Assembly: GCA_001931875.2 (NCBI GenBank) | Contig: MSJH02000539.1 | Coordinates: 38,841 to 102,840, forward strand | Length of the DNA stretch: 64,000 bases | Origin: Byssochlamys sp. IMV 00236 | Taxonomy: Eukaryota; Ascomycota; Eurotiomycetes; Eurotiales; Thermoascaceae | Reading direction: 5' to 3' | Part shown: positions 45,363-56,622 of the stretch, piece by piece | How the letters are laid out: each line of letters begins with the position of its first letter | Numbering within the stretch: position 1 is the first letter of the stretch | Translations under genes and position numbers: made by a program | Notes under the pieces: model-generated | Databases searched by the model: none | Told to the model about the DNA's origin: nothing | What the model saw: the letters and a program-made list of their open reading frames with translations, nothing else

Positions 45363-48300
45363 TTACAAATTCATCCGGGCGAACTCCCTCTCCATATCCG
45401 ACGCGTGCGTTACTCCTTCAGCAGCTTGATGGTGTTGGCCCCCTACGGGTGCACCGCATTCTGGGCATGCGGCCCTTTGCATGGCAGCTCCACACTCCCC
45501 AATGGTGAAAGGATGTCCATTGCGGCAATAGTACCAGTGTCCAGTGCCGCTGAACTCCCTGGCCATGGCCTGAACAACCGCCATTCGCTCTTCGCTCGTG
45601 ACAGTCGTATAGAATGTGGAACCGGTAAGCATCTTTTCGACTCCTTCGACTTCTTCTGACAACCCTTTTGCTTGTCCAGGATGGGAATCACAAAGCAATC
45701 GTGCTTGATCCAGAGCTGCCCGGCAATGCTTGAAATGCTCCTCCCCGGCAGCAGCAGATGTAGCATGAGAACGCTCTAGAGCGTGGAGCTGTGCGAGGAA
45801 GATATGGCCCTCGACTTGCTGAGGGACGCGTTGTGAATTCTCTGCCGTATGTATTAAGTTTCGACAGTCTGTCATCGATTCTTCTAAAGAAATTTCAACT
45901 TTAGCCTGATAATCAGCCCCAGAGGTCCGCTGTTTCAACGTCAACAGATCTGAGAGCAAAGCAATGTCTACGCGGAGGCTGAGTGCGGTCCCCTGTAACA
46001 GACCCTTCGTTTGTAGCATATTGTTGTCAAACTCGAACGATCTGGACGTGATATTGCGACGCCGTGCATACTCAACCATGTTATAAACTCGGATCAAAGG
46101 TTGCTCCTCCAAAGCGACACGATTACAGTAATCATGAATACGTCCGCGGACATCGAGGATTGCCTTCCACCTTCCTGGGACTAGTTGATTCATGATTTGC
46201 CTCATCTTCTTACACTGCTCACTGCGTGTACCTCTGATTTGGATGGACTTGGGCCAAGGAAGTTTCCTTTCACCAATATTCGTGTCTTGGAGTAATTGTA
46301 TCTGCTGTGAGACTTCCTGTGCAAGAGGCACATATTCTCTATTCATCGAGACAATCAGCTTCTTCGTGGACTCGTCTAAAAGAGCACGACGCACGAGGCG
46401 ACCGTATCGGGCGATATCTCTTAGTGGACCACGACAATGTGCACACCTCTTGATATCTTCTATGGAGAATGGATCTGATGTGGATGAAATGGCAATGGGT
46501 TTCCCATCAGCGTCAACTTTATAATGTCGCCTCAGTTCCATCAGCGCATCCATGTTCTCCATGGTGAGGAAATGACCACATTTGGGGAAGATGCATGGGT
46601 TTTCGTCCAGGTTTATCTCTTTGTAGGTCTCTCCAAGGATGAAATCAACCACCTGGTTTTGAACATCCTCACTGGCACATATCTGGCAATAGGCAGGGGT
46701 TACACAGGCTTCCCCGCAAACAGATGGACATTGATGCCAACATGCAAGTAGTTTCTCACATCGACGCGAGCATGGAACGTGATCACAGGGTGCGGCACAA
46801 GGCATCGTGCACGTGCTGTGTGGGCAGGTAGAAAGGCACCTTTCTTCGGCACAAGGAGCACATGGTTCATAGCACTTTCGCATACACTTGGAATGGCCGC
46901 AGTGTACATCGCATGGTAGTTCGCAAGGAGGGCATGGGCTATCACCGTGGCATGGTGTAGTACACACATGTGCACATGTGGATTGATTTCGACCACATTG
47001 GTGTTTGCAGATGCCATGGTTAATCTGAACATTACCAGCTGCGTCCTTGGTAATGCAGTCCATACATCGGTTCTGGCAACTGTGGCCACATGGCAATAAC
47101 TGACGACATTGCATTTTGCAGGAATATCCAGGTGATGCGACATCAACGTGGCAAGGAATACTGGCAGTATGATGGCAAGTAGGTACTTCTTTCTCGACAA
47201 GCACTGTGCAACGCACGGTAGACAGGTCCTGGCTTTGCCAACATGGCAGGTTCTGCATTGAGTGACCGCATCCGAGTATTCTGTCTTTTTTGAAGACATT
47301 GGCTGTGCATTTCGATGGGCAAGGATCACCACACTTCTTGGGACACCCATGAGCACATCCCTTAAGTGGTCGTTGGCAGGGCTCCAGACAGTAGACCGCA
47401 TTGTGCAAAATGTCAGAATGGCACTTTTGCAGACAGGCATGACCACATGACAGACGGTGAACACATCGAAGGTCACAACCTCCCTCGGGTGAAACTCGTG
47501 GAAAATCATCTGGGCGAGATACGGAAATTGGTGTTTCTGGGTGTCGAGGACACTGTAGTTCTAGCATCGTACCGATATTGCCGCTTTGACGGAGGATGTC
47601 AACCACATTGGACCACATCGGAACGTGGGCATAAGTTAGTGAGTTCCCAATGATGTACATTCCATGCTGTGCTCGGGAGAGCAGTACGTTGATCCTATTT
47701 GAAGTGCGCAGGAAGCCGCATCGGTTTTGGGGGTTGCTTCTGACTAGCGTAATGACAACCACTTTGGCTTCTTCCCCTTGAAAGTTGTCCACGGTGGCGA
47801 TCCTAAGGGCTTGAAGTAATGTAGTTCTCATGGCTGGAGCTGCTGCACTGTTCTCTCCTTCAAATCCGGACTTTTCGAGCTCGTCCTGGTCCCGTTCACC
47901 GAGTGTGATTGCAAATGACTGACCAAGCCTCTGCCGGAGTCTGTGAAGCTGTCCAAGATATGGGGTCAGGACAGCTATATCAGTGCTTTTGTATGTGCCC
48001 TGGCGAATTAAATGGTTCACTAGCCCCGTAGTCATGTCAATCTCGTACTGATTCCAATGGGACGTCGCCATAGCATCGATATTTGACGCGTCCATCTCGA
48101 GATTCCTGTGGTCAAGCCAAAATAGCCTCTTTTTGACGCCGATAACTTCAGGGTATTCCGAAACAGATGGAGCGTCGCTCAACTTCGGGTAAAGAGTATC
48201 CCGAATTAATTGGGCAATGGACGGGTGCATACGACGTTGGGTTTCCAATGTGCTAAAAGGGAGACCCGAGCCCATGACATCAGTTGGCATTACTAGGCGC

Positions 48301-51189
48301 TCGAACAATGAGACATCTAGCGAGTATTGCTCGCCTCCATGAGGGTTCTCTCGTGACAAATCATAATTCTGAGCCTTGGGGGGTAACTGGAGATGATCAC
48401 CGATGAGGATCAGATGTTCTATAGACGGCAATAAAGCCGTCAGCAGATGTGCTTCCAGAACCTCTCCAGCCTCTTCGCATAGCATGACTTTACTCTGAAG
48501 CCTTCGCAGCATATTCATGTTACGTGCTAGACCCGTGGTAGTGAGGCCAATGATATCCGCTTGATTCAGACATCGCAGGTTTAGTTCGTCGCGAACGCCG
48601 TCAAACTCAGCCTTTGCATTGCAGTGATCTGAGGAAAGCTGAACCACCTGATCATGTAAGTTTTCTCTGATCTCTCCAATCCAGTGATTATACAAGGCCT
48701 GGCGCTCGTCACGAGATATGTGAAAAAGGTTCAATGACTCCAGTTGTTCCAGAGGGCGAATGATCGGACTTCCCCGTGCGCCTCCATGTAGCCACTTGTT
48801 GATGTTGGCACCTGGATTTTCATCATTGCGAGCCTCACGAAATCCATCTTCATCCAGTCCAAATAGGTTCCTATAATGATATGAATGTTCGTTGTGAAGA
48901 TGATACTTCAGACGGGCACCAGAAATCTTCTTTTTGAGACGGAGTCTGTTGAAGTCTTCCTCGATTTCTTCTAACTTTCGGTGCAAGTCCCACTGCTGAG
49001 CTTTTTCCATCCGAGTCCTCTCAACTCCACGCGAAATAGTCCGTATATTGTATTTCGCTAGCCTCTCTGATTTAGACTGGGATCCGATACGGACAATATT
49101 GGACGTGACACCTTTGTCTATGAGAGCCTCGAGCAACTGGTCAAGAGCATGGTTGGTATATGTGACGCATATAATTGGTCCAAGGTGAGTTCCACCATGT
49201 CGGTTTGCTAGCAGCGTCTTAATGAGGGCTACACCCGTATAGCTCTTCCCAGTCCCGGGAGGGCCTTGAATCAGCCCGATGCGACGCTGGAGGCTGGAGA
49301 CTAAAGCTGCAGCCTGAGAATCATCAAGACTGGAATGTTGTTGCAGATATGAGGTATCTGCTGGCTGATCAGGATAGACTAGGAAGTCCGTTTCGGTATT
49401 AGTCAAACAGCGTAGGTTAAAAGCGAATCCAGGCTTCAAGGCATAGACCGGTGGAGCCAAAGCAACTGCTTCAATGGTAGAATTTTCACCAGTAAATACA
49501 AGGAGCTCCGAGAGAGCAAGATTTCTGGCCTTTTTTATACTTTGAAGCGCACGAAGTGTTGGCTCGAACGCAGGAAGGAGGACACCAGGAAATTCAATAA
49601 GAGCGAAAGGAGGTGCCGTAGATGTGTACTGGTCAAGGATTGCCTGAAAAATGTTTGCCCTTTTGTCGACAAGCTCCAGCATCACCGAAGCCATTGGTAC
49701 GTTGTTCCAGAGTATCGTACTCACAGTCTGTTCTTGCGTTTGTGTCTTCTGTGTTCCATTGTGAGGTGCGGATCCTCGAGATTCGGTGACGGTGCAGAAA
49801 ACGATGAATTGATCCTTCAGCATCAAACAGACAAGAGCACCATACTGTAGTCGTTTAGACATTTTCCACCAAGCCTCGAGCTCCCGCTGTGGTAAATTGC
49901 GCACGTTCACGGGTTGTGGAAAGACTACCTGGAAACGAAGACCTGAGATCTGATCCCAGGAGAACTGATTGATTCGCGCGTCATGATATACATAGGTGCG
50001 CTGTTGAGTCTTCCTCTGTATCTTAGTAGTGTGAAGGGGCCGGTGAATTTCTTGGTGGATTGCATCTCGAAGTTGTCCAACAGTATCTTCTCGCAGTAGG
50101 CGAAAGTTCCGGTCCAGGAGGCCGTCTACACCATCAACGTGCCATTGCGATGGATCAGTAACGGGTAAATACTCCTGGCGGGTACTGGATATTTCTTGAT
50201 AGCTCGGCAATATACGAATATCGCATATGTCCATGTGGTCATTGTCGTGGCGACCACCCGGTGGCTCGCGCTGAAGAATGAAAGATGGGACTTTTTTGTT
50301 ACCCTTCTGTCTTTGATTCTTATTCCCTTCGTCTGCTGCAAGGGCCGATGGCAAGCGTGTTCCGATTCCAAATCGGTCAAGGAGTCGTTTCAAGTAGACA
50401 GTCGCATAATGAAGATTGAGAGAACGCCTAGATTGGTTTAGAGAGAGCAATATTTCTTCAAACCTCGTAGCCTGCGTCTTCAGATTTTCATGTATGAACG
50501 CATTCGAGTTCAAGTCCACGATTCGAGAAAACACATGGACGGATACTTCGAATCGTGCCACATAGTCTTCATCCACTGTCGCATTTGCCAAGACATCACC
50601 AACGTACTTGAACAAAGTCGAAGCCCTGGTTCCCTCAATTCCATATAGAAAGTTATAGATAGTACCAAGTGATTGTTCTATGATCAAGGACGATAGAACA
50701 TTGGGATGGGAGACTATCTCAAAGAAGGGAAGGATCTGAGTCTTGAAGACTTCCTCTTTTCTAGATGGAATCAACATGAGATCGAAGTCCTGATCGATAA
50801 GCTCATGGACACGCCGTAGACCACCTTCTTGAGAAAGGCATTTGATCACGCTTTGTAGCGATCCGACGTCGATCTCGATCAAACGACGTGCTTCCTGGAA
50901 GAATGCAGCGAGTTTTCCACGGAGTGGCCGTACGCTCTCGGTATCTCGTGGAATATTTCTTTGCCAAGCACGAAGTTCCTTCTCTGAATCCGATAGTATC
51001 GCAGACTTTGATTTGGGTTGCTCCTTCTTGTTGATATTCTGCGGCACGCGAGAACTTTTCTCGTGAAGGTATTTGCACTTTTTGAACCTGCAGGTCCCGG
51101 ACCTGGCAAATTCATGGCATATACTGGTCCTTTGATTAGCGACATTCTGCGGTGCATCTGTGGGATAGGACTTGCCCTTTGGACTTCAT
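45363..51189 (-). CDS. ZNFX1-like SF1 helicase with CCCH, NF-X1 and RZ zinc fingers
   Basis: Two exons, 51189-51176 and 51123-45363 (5775 nt, 1924 aa), joined by a 52-nt GC-AG intron (GCAAGT donor, GCTAAT branch). The large exon has no ATG near its start, and this splice gives M-K-S-K-G-I-C-H-E-F and completes a CCCH finger (C-x8-C-x4-C-x3-H). The helicase core has Walker A G-P-P-G-T-G-K-S near residue 625, C-E-E-A-G-E near 886, G-D-H-L-Q-L-P-P, R-R-M-H-P-S-I, D-N-F-Q-G-E-E near 1117 and L-S-R-A-Q-H-G. A Cys/His-rich block of NF-X1-type fingers lies at about 1210-1480. An RZ-type finger near the C-terminus reads Y-C-R-N-G-H-P-F-T-I-G-E-C-G, then C-P-E-C-G-A. This is the layout of animal ZNFX1 and of fungal helicases linked to small-RNA silencing (S. 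pombe Hrr1). A role in RNA silencing or foreign-RNA control is inferred. Confidence 0.92.
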
Positions 51190-52773
51190 GATGGTTCCTT
51201 CTAGGGCTGTCTTCAAGACAGACGCTAGTGCTTGACTGAGTTGGATGATCGAACCGTGAATGTAAACTATCAGTTATGGGAGTAAATCTGCAGATTCAGT
51301 TAAAAAATATGAACAGATGAAATTTTAATGAGGAATGACGAGATAAATAAACAGAGCGAAGAGGGGATGAGGGACAGGGGGGGGTTATGTTGATGCGTTT
51401 GCCGCCGTGAATTCGCGCCATCAGGCTGGACGGTAAACAGCGTCAGCCAGTCGCTACCGCCTTTGGACCAACACATCAACTTATCATTATCTGTAGACGC
51501 CTGCGCCGCATGAGTTGGCTTCTGTTGCATTCATTACTGGCTGGAAGCAGGAGGGGTCCAGAGAGCCTTGCCTACCTGCGACACTGCCTTGTTACCTAGT
51601 TTCGTTGCTAATGATACCTTTGCAGGTGCTTGCTTTCCAAGCACAACTGCTATATGCATCATATCCCCTTGATTCTATTTGGGTATTGTTGCAGACTATG
51701 GTCATCCGTACGATACAAGAGTCCTAATAGCTCTGGATGGAAAGTTCAGTCAAGTACTTCTCTGATGTGTTTGGAAAGAAAATGTCGGAGCCTGCCTACA
51801 GGCAGACCTGCTGTCGGGTTTCTCCCACGCCTTTCTGGCTCCAGCCACAGATATCAATAGGCTGACAAGTTGCTAGAGAATTCAAGCGAGCTTCGCTCTA
51901 GAGTAGACTCCACGTTCTTCTGTCATGCGTTCTGAAAATATAAAACGAATCGTTGAAAGATATCTGGTTTACATTCAACATTGTCGGCGCTCACGGCTTC
52001 TGTGGAGACAAGCTGCAAACCTGCTGCAATCCGCTGCTCCTATCCTATACAAACCGGGTCGCAGCTGCAACGGGACGCTACCTAGATCCAACTGTATAGG
52101 ATCAAAGAAGACAGAGCTGGAACCATGGAACAGTTTAAATAGAGGATTCAGTTCAGCTCCAGGCAGCTGCAATGTCAACACAGAGGGAGGAAGCATGAAT
52201 AACTGATAGATTTCGGTCACTTTCAGCTCTCTAAGCAAATAAGATTCCATTCCCATTTCAAATGCTTCTTCAGAACCTTTGCTTCTGTGGTCCTAGATTC
52301 CCACAAACATTATTTGTGGTCCTAGGGAAGCTGAGCAGGCGGCCACCGTAAATGTATATATAACAGAATACGAAATGCTTAAAATGTTTTGCCTTACCAT
52401 AATGAAACAGCTTACGAAGACACGAAAGATTTATTAACCTTATTGCAGTCCAATAAAACTATTACTGCGTTCTATCCTTGCTGCTGACGTCTGGGCTCGC
52501 AATTTTCGAATGCTGAACACGAGAGCCTAAAAGGACCCTTACTCGCAGTGAGATGATAATCCTGAAACTTGTAATACTAATCTCTCTAATTCTCTTCCAT
52601 AATTTTGATACTCCGATGCTGTTCGTTCCTATTACTATCTTAATAAGCTCTATTGAATGAGCTTCGAATCCTCAATAACTTTTTAGCCTTTTAAGGTTCA
52701 TAACGCCGACGGTAGACAATAGGAAGTGATTTAAATGGAATACTGTAAAACAAACCGGGAATTTCAGCCAATA
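51190..52773. other. Intergenic, no gene seen
   Basis: 1.58 kb between the helicase promoter and the 3' end of the first P450. Small frames at 51515-52256 on both strands have no family features. Confidence 0.45.
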
Positions 52774-54306
52774 TTAGACTGTACAAGCTGACCCTGCACG
52801 TGGGTGTGCTTTGCGGCTCTGCACATTCTGTTGAATAACACTTGAAATTCCTTTCTTCTCTATCTCAAACTCCACCCATCCCTTCTCAATAATCTTTTGG
52901 TGCTTGAGGCTCCGGACTCGAATTGATGCCATGAAACAGGTTGGGCTTGATGCTGCATCGAGGTGCTTGTCTCCCTCCGCAGGGGAGATCTGATAGCCCC
53001 AAAGTAGCCTTGCAATCACGATAAAAAGACTCGCTTCTGCGAGGCGACTTCCAGGACATGATCGTCGTCCAAACCCGAATGCAGAAACAGGAAGCTCTGG
53101 GTTTTGAAAATATCGATCTGGATTAAAACTAGTTGGCTCTTCGAAGATAGCCTCGTCCATGTTCATTCCAAACTGATTGGCAACAACTGTAGCGCCGGCG
53201 GGAATGGAGTAACCCATGTATTCGTCGTCCTCAATGACGGTGTGAGGAACGCCAATAGTGGATATGGTCCTCCAACGTAAAAGCTCTGAGATAACTGCCT
53301 TGATGTAGGGAAGATGGTCCATGTCGTCAAAGGCCGGAAGTCGTTCTGTCCCGACCACTGAGTCAAGCTCTTCTTGGGCTTTTCTCACCATTTCGGGGTG
53401 TGTAATACTAGCCTCGATAAAGTGCTCAAGGACCATTTTTGTTGTATGAATTCCTGCTACATAAAGCTCACCGATAGAGTAGCAAACTTCTTCCCAGGGC
53501 AGCTCTTTCGCCTCGCTTCGTCGCTGTGCCTCGTGGCTCCAATTCCAGCAACTTTCTTGTAAGGCACTACGACAGCAGTCTATGTATGCGTCTTTCGCCT
53601 TGTAGTGGAGATTCTCTGCCATACGACGCCACTTCATAATGTGGTGTGGGAATCGATCCAGAAATGGGAAGCGGTCCAACAGGGTCATTCCGAAGGAGGC
53701 TGTCTGCAATACGAACATCGCCATTTCGTTGATTTGATGTAATCGCTGGTGGTCACACTGATCCTTTCCTTCATCCTTTCCATAGGCGAGAGTAAACATG
53801 ACATCCGACGTATACCGATAGAAAACCTCAGAGAAGTCATCAGTGGAGAGAAAATCATGTAATAGTTTCTTGCTCTGAATATCTTGCAGATTCCGGTAGG
53901 CCTTGGAGGCCTGGACGCTCAGAAAGGAAGTTTGTAGTCGTCTGTGGAGTCTCCATCGGGAGCCGTATGGCATGAAAGCAGATGAGAGGCCTTTGTGCAG
54001 GTACTTGTCTAGAAACAATGAAGGCGGACGCGAGCTGTAGATGGGGGCTCGCCTCTCCAACAGATCATAGGCTGCTTGACGGGTGCCCAAGATTATGAAT
54101 AGCTGTCGACCGATGCGAACAGAGACGACGGGACCATATCTCTGGTTCCATTTTTGAAATCTTTCTGCAATGTTCTTCTCTGGGAGTATCCCGAAGAAAA
54201 AGGTCGGGCCTGGAGGTAATGGCAACGGTAGCTTTGACTTGAGCCCGTACCGCACAATATAGAGCAGGATTACTGCTGCTAGGGAGATGATAACCAGCAG
54301 ATTCAT
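52774..54306 (-). CDS. Cytochrome P450 monooxygenase (intronless)
   Basis: Microsomal class II P450 of 510 aa in one exon. The N-terminal anchor (residues 1-20) is followed by the P-L-P-P-G-P hinge. I-helix A-G-I-H-T-T is at 284-289, E-x-x-R at 341-344 (E-L-L-R), and the haem loop F-G-F-G-R-R-S-C-P-G at 410-419 with Cys417 as ligand. The overall pattern resembles fungal CYP64/CYP620-like enzymes (related to O-methylsterigmatocystin oxidoreductase), which hydroxylate lipophilic secondary metabolites. The lack of introns is unusual beside the multi-exon P450s further right. A 16-bp motif about 390 bp upstream is shared with the promoter of the second P450. Likely partner of the terpene cyclase at 62755, by proximity only. 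Confidence 0.93.
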   Translation of the reverse strand: MNLLVIISLAAVILLYIVRYGLKSKLPLPLPPGPTFFFGILPEKNIAERFQKWNQRYGPVVSVRIGRQLFIILGTRQAAYDLLERRAPIYSSRPPSLFLDKYLHKGLSSAFMPYGSRWRLHRRLQTSFLSVQASKAYRNLQDIQSKKLLHDFLSTDDFSEVFYRYTSDVMFTLAYGKDEGKDQCDHQRLHQINEMAMFVLQTASFGMTLLDRFPFLDRFPHHIMKWRRMAENLHYKAKDAYIDCCRSALQESCWNWSHEAQRRSEAKELPWEEVCYSIGELYVAGIHTTKMVLEHFIEASITHPEMVRKAQEELDSVVGTERLPAFDDMDHLPYIKAVISELLRWRTISTIGVPHTVIEDDEYMGYSIPAGATVVANQFGMNMDEAIFEEPTSFNPDRYFQNPELPVSAFGFGRRSCPGSRLAEASLFIVIARLLWGYQISPAEGDKHLDAASSPTCFMASIRVRSLKHQKIIEKGWVEFEIEKKGISSVIQQNVQSRKAHPRAGSACTV

Positions 54307-55786
54307 TTTTCTGCAGCCGCGAACTGGGAGAAATTGGATATCGCATTATTTAATACGATTTTCATAGACCGCCCTGCTATTACATATCAAGACAGCTCGT
54401 GGTCATCCGAAGCTTGCAGTTCAATATTGGACATGTCGATTTCCATAGAGGGCGACAACGGCAGCTTCCAATCAGCGTTCTCTGACCCCCCACAGTTCTG
54501 CATGGCTTTGAATTCCGCATCCGGACATTTTTGATGATTGCAATTCCCACCACTTATGAAGCCGTGTTTATTATTCCAGACGTAGTCATTTGCTCTGGTA
54601 ATCCTGTTTCGCCACCTCCAATTTATTCGGTCTATCATCGGCCTCTGCGGAAACAGATATAAGAGGTCAAAGAGGGCTACTATATTACTCAAATGAGAGC
54701 GGTCATTCTTTTACTTTCTTGTGCGGATAGGTTCAAATTTCAAATATAGGATAGGCCGCAAACATTGTACCAATAGTTGAGCGAATATTGGCAATCCTCC
54801 GTCAGAGCAAACTGCGCATGGCTGGCTGAAATCCAGCACCTACTGATATATTTTGGTTAAACTCCCATCTAGTTTGTAAATGCCTTTATGGTCACGCACT
54901 AGCCATGCATATGCGCTATAGCGTCCCTGGGCACAGATTTACTTGGAAGATTTTAGCTCGTTCAATCATTTCGCTCGAATTACTACAAAAGCAGTACCCA
55001 CCGATCACGATAGGCACTATTACATTATCAATTCTGTTCAAGGTTGGTATGAACACCAGCCAAGTGGCGGTGTACTAAGTAGTAGGTACGGCATACAGCC
55101 TCTCGTATAGGATTCCCCATATCGGGGCCGTCCTCACATAGTGTAACCGATGTCTATTGGACTAATTGTATGCAGATGTTCGTACATATTAGACGGCAAC
55201 GCAAATGAACATGCTCATGGACTTCACTGAATTTTCAGTGATCCAAGATTCTTGTTCCGTTGCCTAGAAAGCCCCTTGCATCTTCGCACGGACGTCGTGT
55301 TGCGCCCCCACGTTGTTGGAATATCAGTTGCAACTTGCAAGCCAGTGTCCACGACTCATTGTCTGAGGTTTAATCAGAAATCGAGTCTCGAGCAAGCAGG
55401 TGCTGTAACTAACGAAACCAGCAGATAGTCTTCAAGGGCTGCGAGTTATGCTATTTGCGCCATCATCTTTCCTCCGGCACGTTTACGAACTCCTCAGAAC
55501 AATTTCTCTCTAAGCCTGTGTTTCAATCAAGGGGAACGTAATGATAACATCTCTGAGCTGGAAGCTACTCAAGCTTAGATTCTCTGACTAGCTCGAGTTA
55601 TTTATCTCTGTGTGATGACCTCGCTAAGGAAAAGGCGCGGGAGAACTCCGCTAGGGCTGGCTCCCTAGCTAAGTACCTAAGTATGTAGTAGGGATACTCC
55701 AAGATAACGTTCAGCAAGTTTCCCCATCACCATCTGCATCTGCGAGACGGGTCATTTCTTCAGCATTGTCCTCGGTAATTTCGTGA
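54307..55786. other. Intergenic, regulatory, no gene seen
   Basis: 1.5 kb upstream of the first P450. It contains the motif site at 54691-54706. A 101-codon minus-strand frame at 54387-54692 in the presumed leader is not supported. Confidence 0.45.
54691..54706 (+). promoter_or_regulatory. Shared motif AAATGAGRGCGGTCAY, site 1
   Basis: Sixteen bases that match 14 of 16 positions of the site at 58429-58444; both differences are transitions. It lies about 385 bp upstream of the start codon of the intronless P450. It may be a binding site for a cluster regulator; the GCGGTCA core is the best candidate. Confidence 0.35.
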
Positions 55787-56226
55787 TTACCAGAATGTAC
55801 TTTCCGTACGGCAAAAGAAGAAGTTGTCACCGCCGCAGCTCCAGTCACCAGGCTGATAATATCGCGGGTAGTTATTCAGAAAACTCATTTCCATCCCAAT
55901 GGGCCCCCAATCAGTCCCCATCAAGCTTTCCACTACAGAACCTAGCGATACAGCTTCAGCAATGATAGCGTATGCGGTCGAGATGGTAAACAAGAAGAAG
56001 TCAAGAAGGTGAATAGGGCGAGGGCCTTAGGAATCGGCCAGCCAACCTCAGAAGAGCACCAAACAAGCCGGCGAAAACACTATATAGTATACATAGATAG
56101 GGCGAGATCTTGTCGGCTTGTTGGTAAGTGAAGGGCCTCGCTGATCGACAGAGGGGTGATCACTACAGATTAGACGTTCTTTAAGGTGACGGAGATGAGG
56201 AATTGGTAGCAAACTCCTCGGTTCAT
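55787..56226 (-). pseudogene. Decayed multi-pass membrane protein gene
   Basis: On the minus strand, pieces of a hydrophobic protein can be followed but not joined. An ATG at 56226 starts M-N-R-G-V-C-Y-Q-F-L-I-S-V. A downstream piece reads Y-Q-Q-A-D-K-I-S-P-Y-L-C-I-L-Y, then V-F-A-G-L-F-G-A-L-L and A-G-R-F-L-R-P-S. After a one-base frame jump it continues as H-L-L-D-F-F-L-F-T-I-S-T-A-Y-A-I-I, then G-G-D-N-F-F-F-C-R-T-E, to a stop at 55787. The four-helix layout recalls small fungal integral membrane proteins (MARVEL-like), but I cannot name the family. The frame break suggests a pseudogene inside the P450 block. Confidence 0.35.
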
Positions 56227-56334
56227 AATTGATTTTTCCTGATAGAGTCCGAATATTTATCCAAAGCCGTCGTCAGGTTCAGTATATACGACTAGCAACA
56301 AATCATTTTCATTTCGTTAATATCTGGCTTAATT

Positions 56335-56560
56335 TGTCGAATCGTGAATAGAACGGAAGCATCGTCTGACCTAAACACCTTGAATTGCTTTCTTGCTTCT
56401 ATTTTTGGCAGGATTGAACCCGCATGTACCTTTGGCATGCAAAGAATCTAGATCCTAGTAATCAAGTAATCTAGTAGCCTTTATCCTAGAATTTGGAATC
56501 AAAGAACCTGCTGCAAACGGATAATCGACAGATCACCTGGCGTTCGCTTTGTGCACCGAC
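56335..56560 (+). repeat. Dispersed repeat, copy B (about 226 bp)
   Basis: Second copy of the repeat at 7013-7240, same orientation, about 49 kb away. It begins with TGTCGAAT and ends around GGCGTTCGCTTTGTGC. Relative to copy A, many positions differ by C/T or G/A. It sits just downstream of the second P450 stop codon. Probable transposon relic. Confidence 0.65.
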
Positions 56561-56622
56561 ATGATTCAATTCTAGACCCGTTGTTCCTATCTGATATTGC
56601 CGAAGCAATCAAACCCGCAATA

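Noticed and set aside
46700..47509. 269-codon frame on the minus strand inside the helicase gene
   Set aside because: Same-strand shadow of the Cys-rich NF-X1 region in a shifted frame; the main frame is continuous and conserved.
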